Assembly: GCF_008923365.1 (NCBI RefSeq)
Contig: NZ_WBMR01000073.1
Coordinates: 1-41,245, forward strand
Length of the DNA stretch: 41,245 nucleotides
DNA from: Actinomadura montaniterrae
Lineage (GTDB): Bacteria > Actinomycetota > Actinomycetes > Streptosporangiales > Streptosporangiaceae
Reading direction: 5' to 3'
The notes under the pieces are model-generated. The model was not told the DNA's origin. It ran no database searches and was given only the letters and a program-made list of their open reading frames with translations. Below are positions 35,666-41,245 of the stretch, in pieces. A program made the translations under genes and the position numbers. Within the stretch, counting starts at the first letter, position 1. Every line of letters starts with the position of its first letter.

Positions 35666-36601
35666 ATGGGACGAGAAGCCCGCGCGGCGGCGGACGCCCC
35701 GGACGGCGGCGACGCCCCGGACGGCGGCGAGGCGCCACCGCGGCTCCGGCCCCGGACGCTGATGCTCACCTACCTCGGGAACTACGTGCTCGGCCGCCGC
35801 GTCGCGGTGTTCTCCGGCAGCTTCATCGACGCGTTCGCCCGGCTCGGCGTCGGCGAGCACGCCGTCCGCTCGACGCTGGCCCGCATGGTCGACCGCGGGC
35901 TGCTGGCGCGGCACCGCGCGGGCCGCCGGATGCACTTCGGCCTCACCCCGCGCTCCGAGGCGATCCTGCTCGACGGCGAGGACCGGGTCTGGCGGCGCGG
36001 CGTGCTGAACACCGACTGGGACGGGACGTGGACCGTGCTGGCGTTCTCGCTGCCGGAGTCCTGGCGGCGCGTCCGCCACGACCTGCGCGCCCGGCTGGGC
36101 TGGGCGGGGTTCGGGTCGCTCGGCAACGGCACCTGGATCGCGCCGTCGCCGGTCGACGTCCCCGCGCTCGTCGACGGGCTCGGCCTGGACGGGCGCCTCA
36201 AGGTGTTCACCGGCCCGGCGCAGGCGCCGACCGACGTCCCGGCGATGCTCCGCGAGGCGTTCGACCTCGGTCCCCTCGCCGCCGGCCACCGCGCCTTCCT
36301 GCGCCGCTGGGACCGCCCCGAGCCGCTGCCCGGCGCGCCCGACGACCTGGCCCGCTACTTGTGGATGTCCGCCGAGTGGCTGGAGCTCGTCCGCGCCGAC
36401 CCGCGGCTGCCGGTGGAGCACCTGCCGGACGGCTGGCCCGCCGTCCGCGGCCAGCGGGTGGTGATGGAGCTGCGCCGCCGCTGGGAGGCGCCGGCCCGCG
36501 GCATCGCCGACGCGGCCATGGAGTGCGTCGAGGTCCGACCGCCGCCGCGGCTCAGGCCTCCGCCGTCATCCTCGGCACGGTCTCCTCGATCAGATGCATG
36601 A
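35666..36601 (+). CDS. PaaX-family transcriptional regulator
   Basis: About 311 residues from the ATG at 35666, which has GGGAG eight bases upstream; the frame is open back to a GTG at 35600 that lacks such a site. The core begins PRTLMLTYLGNYVLGR, then FIDAFARLGVGEHAVRSTLARMVDRGLLARHRAGRRMHFGLT, the winged-helix of PaaX-type regulators, and DWDGTWTVLAFSLPE, a conserved block of the family. The founding member represses phenylacetate catabolism with phenylacetyl-CoA as ligand. No paa genes are in the window, so the target here is open; the adjacent Rieske oxygenase is one candidate. The N-terminus holds a short direct repeat (DAPDGG twice), and the 3' end overlaps the convergent TetR gene by 50 bases. 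Confidence 0.8.
   Translation: MGREARAAADAPDGGDAPDGGEAPPRLRPRTLMLTYLGNYVLGRRVAVFSGSFIDAFARLGVGEHAVRSTLARMVDRGLLARHRAGRRMHFGLTPRSEAILLDGEDRVWRRGVLNTDWDGTWTVLAFSLPESWRRVRHDLRARLGWAGFGSLGNGTWIAPSPVDVPALVDGLGLDGRLKVFTGPAQAPTDVPAMLREAFDLGPLAAGHRAFLRRWDRPEPLPGAPDDLARYLWMSAEWLELVRADPRLPVEHLPDGWPAVRGQRVVMELRRRWEAPARGIADAAMECVEVRPPPRLRPPPSSSARSPRSDA
35693..35728 (+). repeat. Two 18-base tandem repeats in the PaaX-type gene
   Basis: GACGCCCCGGACGGCGGC occurs twice in direct succession and in frame, encoding DAPDGG twice in the disordered N-terminal linker. Copy number could vary between strains. Confidence 0.7.
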
Positions 36602-37172
36602 TCGTGTCCTCCAGCAGCAGGTGCACCTGCGGCCGGGTGAGCCGGCCGTGCCGCAGCCACTCGCGGGTGGCGGCCTCCGCCATCCCGCTGAACCCGCGCA
36701 GCGCCGAGCGCACCTCCGGGTGCTCGGCGGCGAGCCGGGACAGCCCCACCACCTCGGTGATGTGGTCGACCGCGCCCTCCCGCGCCGCGTCCACGAGCCG
36801 GGCGAGCTCGTCGTCGCCCGCCGTCCCGGCCGCCATGTCCAGCGCGACGAGCCAGGTGCCGGCGTTGCGCTCCAGCAGCTCCAGCCAGCCGGTGATGCTC
36901 TCGGTCACCCGTTCGCGGACGCTCGCGCCGGGCTCGTAGGCGGGCACCGGCACCGGCGGGATGTGCAGCATCCGCTCCACGACCGCCAGGTACAGCTCCC
37001 GCTTGGTGCCGAAGTAGTGGTTCAGCAGGCCCCGGCTGACGCCCGCCACCGCCGCGATCTCGGTGTTGGAGACCTCCTCGTACGGCCGTTCGCTGAACAG
37101 CTCCCGCGCGCACACCAGGATCTGCTCGCGCCGCTCGTCACGGTCCTTGCGCACCCGTACCCGCTCGCCCAT
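36552..37172 (-). CDS. TetR-family transcriptional regulator
   Basis: A 206-residue regulator. The helix-turn-helix is near the N-terminus: ILVCARELFSERPYEEVSNTEIAAVAGVSRGLLNHYFGTKRELYLAV. The remaining helices form an effector domain with no clear specificity. GGGAG precedes the ATG. It is convergent with the PaaX-type gene, with which its 3' end overlaps by 50 bases, and divergent from the NACHT gene across a 254-base gap. That gap, the longest in the window, holds only GC-rich sequence, a short CGGG-ATAA-CCCG repeat (37312-37323) and a possible TATAGG -10 element near 37324. The regulated gene is unknown. Confidence 0.88.
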   Translation of the reverse strand: MGERVRVRKDRDERREQILVCARELFSERPYEEVSNTEIAAVAGVSRGLLNHYFGTKRELYLAVVERMLHIPPVPVPAYEPGASVRERVTESITGWLELLERNAGTWLVALDMAAGTAGDDELARLVDAAREGAVDHITEVVGLSRLAAEHPEVRSALRGFSGMAEAATREWLRHGRLTRPQVHLLLEDTIMHLIEETVPRMTAEA

Positions 37173-37426
37173 GTCTCCCTGTCCGCGCCCTCGTCGCCTG
37201 CCGCGCCCGCTGGTCCGGGTCGCACGGCGGCGCGTTCCAGTGTTCCAGAAGCACGCCCCGCCACGTCACGCCCGCGGCGAGGCCCGCCGCCGGCCGCCGC
37301 TGGCGGGCCACCGGGATAACCCGTATAGGCGGCATGCCAGGCGTGTGATCTCATGGACGGAACCGCAGCCGGTTCCCGAACGTCCCAGCAGCGATCGCTT
37401 CCGGTCGGCACGAGAGGCCAGTCGGC

Positions 37427-39694
37427 ATGAGCCATCCGGTCAGACGGCGCGCCCCGCAGACCCCGGCCGGACGGCACACGCGGACCGTCCGGGAGGCCCT
37501 GGACTGGCTCGGCCGCATCGGCGCCCTCACCGTGCCGTGGCCGGTCGCGCACCTCGTCCTCGGATCCGCCTGGCTCGTCGGCGCGAGCGCGGGAAGCCTC
37601 GCGCTGGGATCGCTGCTCGGCGTCCGGATCCTCGCCCCGCGCCACCGGTTCGGGCTGCTGGAGCGGCGGAGGCTGCGCGCCTACCACCGGGCGGAGACGA
37701 AGAACCTCGCCGCCCGGCTTCCGGTCGACGGGGACCTCGGATCCGAGACCCACGAGGAGCGGCTGCGCGCCGGGTACGGCTTCGTCGGCCCGTCCTTCAG
37801 CGCTTCCGGTTCGCTGCGGGACGACGGCCCCATCGTCGACGCGCTGGCGGACGTCCTGCGCTCCGGCGAGAAGGTCATGCTCATGGGGGAGCCCGGATCC
37901 GGGAAGTCCCTCGTCGCAGGGCTGGTGTTCGCGCGCCTCGCCGACGAGTTCGCCGCCTCCCCGCGCAAGGCGCCCTGCCCCGTGTTCCTCCACCTCAACG
38001 CCATGAGACCGGACACGCGGCCCGCCGACTCCGGCGCGACCCGCGCCGAGGAGCAGGCCGCCTGGCTGCGGGACCAGCTCGCGGCCGAGGTCGCGCTCCC
38101 CGAGCCGCGCAGGCTCGCCCGGCAGCTGGCCCGCGGCCGGGTCGTGCTGATCTGCGACGGCCTCGACGAGGCGCCCGTCATGCGCTCCCCCCACCTGCTG
38201 ACGAGCATCGTCCCCGAGCCGCTGTTCGGCCTGTTCCAGGCCCCGTCGCTGCTGACGTCGCGGACCGCCTTCTACAGCATCTACGTGGACGCGACGCGCC
38301 TGATGTCGGGGTTCACGAGCACCGGACGGCTGCTGCCGCTGCGGTTCGAGGACCAGGGGGAGCGGTTCCTCCGCTGGTACGCGGAGGCGCGCGGGCGGGC
38401 GGATCTGGCCGGCCAGCTCATCAAGGTCATCGGCGGCAACCCGTCGCTGCGCGAGGTGGTCGCGCGCCCGCTCGTGCTCCGGATGACGGCGGAGGTCCTG
38501 CTCGACCTGATCGCGGACGACCACCAGGCCGACAGCTTCCTCACGGTCGGCCACGGCGCCGAGACCTCGGCCGTCTACAGCCGCTACATCGACACGTGGC
38601 TGCAGCGCGAGCAGGAGAAGGAGCCCTCCAAGCTCACCTGGTGGCAGAAGGGCCAGCTGATCGAGTGCGTCGCCTGGGAGATCTTCTCCAAGTCGCTGGC
38701 CTCGGGCCGCGGGTGGGGCCACTTCGAGCTCAAGGACCTGCTGGTCGAGGGGGACGAGCTGCGGCGGATCACCGAACGGTGGCTGGCGTCCAGCATCCGG
38801 GTCGAGGGAGGCGTCGACGAGGTCTGCCGGGAGATCGCCGACCGGTCCTTCCTCATCATCTCCAGCGACCGCCGGCGCTACCGGTTCGCGCACAAGTCGT
38901 TCTTCGAGTTCTGCGTGGCGCGGCACGTGGTCGGCTGCCTCGACGAGCGCCGCCCCGGCCTGCGGGCGGCGCGCGCCGAGCTGCTGGTCCATCCGCTCCC
39001 GGACGAGGTCATCGACTTCGTCCGGGAGCTGCTGGCCGCCGTCACCGCCGATCCCGAGCGGCGGGCGGCGACCGAGGCGACGTTCCTCGCCATCCTCGCC
39101 GATGTCGACATCGACGCGGGCACGGGCCAGCTGATGGCGGCGCAGCAGGCCGCCAACCTGGCGCCCATCGTCGCCGGTCAGGAGACGATGGAAAGGCTCC
39201 GGTCGGGCGCGCTCTTCAACGAGCACCCGTTCCTGCAGCGGGCCGTCGCCGTCGCCGACGCGCTCCACCACGACCGCCATGAACTCCTGGACGAGTTCGT
39301 CAAACGGATGGAGCGCGACCATGAGGCCGAGTCCTTCCACATGGGGTACAACCGCATCTACTACGGTGACCAGGCGTTCGGGGACGGCCAATGGCTCGAT
39401 GACAACCATCCCGAGTGCGGGCGGTTCTTCCGGGCGTCGATCCGCCACCTGACGTCGCCCGCCTACCGCTACATCCGCGTCATGGACCTCTACTCGCTCC
39501 GCACGCTGCTCGGCAACCCGGACCGGCGGCGGTACCTGCTCGGCCACGAGACGCCGACGCTGCGGAATCTGGCGGGCCTGCTCGACGAGCCCGATCCCGT
39601 CCTCGGCGAGGAGTACGACAGGCAGCGGCTGCTGCTGCGCGGCGAGATCAGAGCGCTGCTGCCAGACCGCAGTCCTCGATCAGCGGCAGGATGA
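37427..39694 (+). CDS. Membrane-anchored NACHT-type STAND NTPase
   Basis: A 755-residue protein. A hydrophobic stretch at about 33-69 gives one long or two short membrane helices. The NTPase module follows: Walker A GEPGSGKS (154-161), Walker B VLICDGLDEAP with the doubled acidic DGLDE (Asp244, Asp247, Glu248), a sensor-like LLTSRTAFYS, and a winged-helix end YRFAHKSFFEFCVARHV (His489) typical of NACHT proteins. Residues about 520-755 are helical and match no repeat I can name; they may be the sensor. STAND NTPases switch on ligand-driven assembly, and bacterial NACHT proteins include anti-phage defence factors. That role here is an inference; no nuclease or other effector domain is visible, so the membrane segment could be the effector. 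GAGAGG precedes the ATG. Confidence 0.82.
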   Translation: MSHPVRRRAPQTPAGRHTRTVREALDWLGRIGALTVPWPVAHLVLGSAWLVGASAGSLALGSLLGVRILAPRHRFGLLERRRLRAYHRAETKNLAARLPVDGDLGSETHEERLRAGYGFVGPSFSASGSLRDDGPIVDALADVLRSGEKVMLMGEPGSGKSLVAGLVFARLADEFAASPRKAPCPVFLHLNAMRPDTRPADSGATRAEEQAAWLRDQLAAEVALPEPRRLARQLARGRVVLICDGLDEAPVMRSPHLLTSIVPEPLFGLFQAPSLLTSRTAFYSIYVDATRLMSGFTSTGRLLPLRFEDQGERFLRWYAEARGRADLAGQLIKVIGGNPSLREVVARPLVLRMTAEVLLDLIADDHQADSFLTVGHGAETSAVYSRYIDTWLQREQEKEPSKLTWWQKGQLIECVAWEIFSKSLASGRGWGHFELKDLLVEGDELRRITERWLASSIRVEGGVDEVCREIADRSFLIISSDRRRYRFAHKSFFEFCVARHVVGCLDERRPGLRAARAELLVHPLPDEVIDFVRELLAAVTADPERRAATEATFLAILADVDIDAGTGQLMAAQQAANLAPIVAGQETMERLRSGALFNEHPFLQRAVAVADALHHDRHELLDEFVKRMERDHEAESFHMGYNRIYYGDQAFGDGQWLDDNHPECGRFFRASIRHLTSPAYRYIRVMDLYSLRTLLGNPDRRRYLLGHETPTLRNLAGLLDEPDPVLGEEYDRQRLLLRGEIRALLPDRSPRSAAG

Positions 39695-40451
39695 CCGACC
39701 GGATGCCGGCGAAGCTGAGCTCGGGGAGCTCGGCGAGGTTCCGGACCAGGGCGCCGTCGACGCCCCGGACCTCGGCACCGGACTCGCGCAGCAGGAGGAG
39801 CGCGCCGAGGAGCTCGGTGCCCGTGCACTGGTACGCGGTGACGGCGTCGAGACCGCCGCGCAGGTACAGGAAGGCGTCGATCGTCGGCGCCCAGGTCGAG
39901 AACAGCCGCCGGCTCCGGCCGTAGAGCCTCGACGCCAGCATCTCCAGACGCGGATCCGACTGGGTGTGATAGCCGACCCACAGCGCGGTGGCGGGCCGGC
40001 CCGCGGGCGTCGAAGCCGCGCGCTCGAACGGCCGGCCGTTCACGACGACCCCGCGGCCCTTGACGGCGCAGGCGACGTCCCCCGTGGTCGCTTCGCCGAT
40101 CGCGGTCACCACCGGCTCGCCCCGATGGCACAACGTGACGGCGGCCCCGTAGAGGGGGAGCCCGTAGGCGTAGTTGTTCGTGCCGTCCAGCGGATCGACC
40201 AGCCACACGTGATCCGATTCGCCGTAGAGGGCACCGGATTCCTCGGCGAGGACGGCGTGCTCGGGGAACCGCTCATGGAGCATGGAGACGATGAGGCGCT
40301 CCGCCTCCCGGTCGACGCTGGTGACCACGTCCCCGCGCGGGCCCTTCACCTCGATGTCCAGCGCCCGGCCGAAGTTCGCGCGGGCGACCTCGATCGCGGC
40401 CGCGACGGCCTGCTGGGCCGCCTCCGCCTGAAGGGCGGCGTCGTCACGCAT
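39648..40451 (-). CDS. Inositol-monophosphatase-family phosphatase
   Basis: A 267-residue Mg-dependent phosphatase of the IMPase/FBPase/CysQ superfamily. Metal-site motifs are AEESG (first Glu pair) and WLVDPLDGTNNY (the DPxDGTxN signature). In the last conserved motif, usually WDxAAG, the sequence reads TELLGALLLLRESG, so the usual Trp-Asp is Thr-Glu; Glu may still bind metal. Substrates in the family include inositol phosphate, histidinol phosphate, fructose bisphosphate and 3'-phosphoadenosine 5'-phosphate, and none can be chosen from sequence alone. AAGG lies seven bases before the ATG. The 3' end overlaps the convergent NACHT gene by 47 bases. Confidence 0.85.
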   Translation of the reverse strand: MRDDAALQAEAAQQAVAAAIEVARANFGRALDIEVKGPRGDVVTSVDREAERLIVSMLHERFPEHAVLAEESGALYGESDHVWLVDPLDGTNNYAYGLPLYGAAVTLCHRGEPVVTAIGEATTGDVACAVKGRGVVVNGRPFERAASTPAGRPATALWVGYHTQSDPRLEMLASRLYGRSRRLFSTWAPTIDAFLYLRGGLDAVTAYQCTGTELLGALLLLRESGAEVRGVDGALVRNLAELPELSFAGIRSVILPLIEDCGLAAAL

Positions 40452-40590
40452 CCTCTCACCTTAACCGCATCGCATCCGGCCGGGCCGAAATCGTGCGGCC
40501 GCCCCTTCCTCGCCCTCCGCCAGGTCGCACTGCGGCCCTCCCTGCCGGGCGGCAGTGCCGTGTCCCGGCGGTGCGGGAGCCGGTAGCGCG

Positions 40591-41245
40591 TCAGCCGCCG
40601 GGCGCCGGGAGGACGATCCGGACGGTGGTGCCCGCGCCGCGCGGGCTGTCGACGTCGACGTTCCCGCGCAGCGCGCGGACCCGGTCGGTGAGGCCCGCGA
40701 GGCCGCCGCCGGGGACGGCGTCCGCGCCGCCCGCACCGTCGTCGCGGACCTCGGCGACGACGCGCCCCGCGTCGTCACGCACGCTCACCCGGATCTCGTC
40801 GGCGCCCGCGTGCTTGGCCGCGTTCGCGAGGGCCTCGCACAGCGCGAAGTACAGCGTCGACTCGACCTCCGGCGGGTACCGGCGAGCGGGCAGGTCGAGC
40901 CGGACGGGCACCGCGGACCGCGCGGCCACGAGCCGCATCGCGGGGGCCAGCCCCGCGTCGGTGAGGATCGCCGGATGCACGCCGCGGGCCAGGCCGTCCA
41001 GCTCGGCGGCCGCCTCGACCAGTTCCCGGCGGCAGGCGCGCGCGTGCTCGCGGGCCTGCGGGCCGGCCGCCTCCTCCAGCCCTTCGAGCAGGTCCTCCAG
41101 CGCGCGCAGCCGCTGCTGGGCGCTGCGCTGCAGCTCGCCCGCGAGGCGCTCGCGCTCCGCCGCCTGGACGCGGACGAGCCGCTCCCGCGCGTCGCGCGCC
41201 CGCTCCAGGTTCGCCCGCGCCGCCGCCTGCAGCCGGACGGTCTCC
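40591..41245 (-). CDS. Sensor-kinase-like protein, C-terminal part, phosphoacceptor His replaced
   Basis: The 218 residues in the window run off its 5' side. They show a coiled-coil dimerisation helix (ERARDARERLVRVQAAERER) followed by LAGELQRSAQQRL, and a HATPase_c domain with the N box ALANAAKHA, the G1 box VRDDGAGG and the G2 region GGGLAGLTDRVRALRG, ending GAGTTVRIVLP. This is the layout of NarL-partner (HisKA_3) kinases. In that group the helix reads ELHDxxQQxL; here the His is Gln (CTG CAG CGC), so autophosphorylation at the usual site looks impossible. The ATP site appears intact. It may be a pseudokinase, or an ATPase-type signalling protein. The sensor part and any partner regulator lie outside the window. 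Confidence 0.8.
   Translation of the reverse strand, partial: ETVRLQAAARANLERARDARERLVRVQAAERERLAGELQRSAQQRLRALEDLLEGLEEAAGPQAREHARACRRELVEAAAELDGLARGVHPAILTDAGLAPAMRLVAARSAVPVRLDLPARRYPPEVESTLYFALCEALANAAKHAGADEIRVSVRDDAGRVVAEVRDDGAGGADAVPGGGLAGLTDRVRALRGNVDVDSPRGAGTTVRIVLPAPGG

Overview
The window is high-GC DNA from an actinomycete: codon third positions are strongly G/C, GTG and TTG starts are common, and iron boxes of the IdeR/DmdR type flank many genes. The gene content resembles siderophore clusters of Actinomadura and relatives, but the genus is an inference. I saw no tRNA, rRNA, CRISPR array or insertion sequence, and no gene-free stretch over 300 bases; the longest gap is 37173-37426.

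Layout. (1) 2-4765: the tail of a broken aldehyde dehydrogenase, an MFS permease, a MarR regulator translationally coupled to a drug-type MFS pump, and a secreted LpqC/PHB-depolymerase-type esterase. (2) 4842-30001: a siderophore locus. It holds MbtH, an ornithine N5-hydroxylase, a siderophore-binding lipoprotein, a 4036-residue NRPS, a salicylate synthase, a salicylate-AMP ligase, a PanD aspartate decarboxylase, an EntS-like exporter, a second NRPS (ArCP-Cy-A-PCP) and two FecCD permeases. Six IdeR-like 19-bp boxes sit in its promoters. (3) 30057-33381: TetR plus a two-gene ABC-2 exporter. (4) 33418-36601: a Rieske oxygenase with a coupled 48-residue Cys-rich protein, an IclR regulator and a PaaX-type regulator. 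(5) 36552-41245: TetR, a membrane-anchored NACHT NTPase, an inositol-monophosphatase-family enzyme and the C-terminal part of a sensor-kinase-like protein.

How the siderophore genes fit together. Chorismate becomes salicylate, which is adenylated and loaded on the ArCP. The Cy-A-PCP module adds and cyclises a Ser/Thr/Cys-type residue. The large NRPS reads C-A-PCP-C-A-PCP-C*-A-nMT-PCP-C-PCP. Adenylation codes read by eye are DILQIGMIYK (glycine-like), IDTTISLGDK (beta-alanine-like) and DMENLGLINK (the N5-hydroxyornithine code). PanD in the locus supplies beta-alanine and the monooxygenase supplies N5-hydroxyornithine. The terminal C-PCP has no A domain and there is no thioesterase, which fits a second hydroxyornithine that leaves by self-cyclisation. 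The predicted product, hydroxyphenyl-oxazoline (or thiazoline)-Gly-betaAla-(N-methyl-hydroxyOrn)-cyclo-hydroxyOrn, resembles the madurastatin family.

The main oddity is the third condensation domain (C*). Its HHxxxDG motif reads ELILLDG, so the catalytic histidine is gone at the step where I predict a hydroxamate-forming bond to the N5-hydroxylamine. Other points of interest are the kinase-like protein whose phosphoacceptor His is Gln, the membrane NACHT protein, the Cys-rich mini-protein coupled to the Rieske oxygenase, and an importer set without its ATPase.
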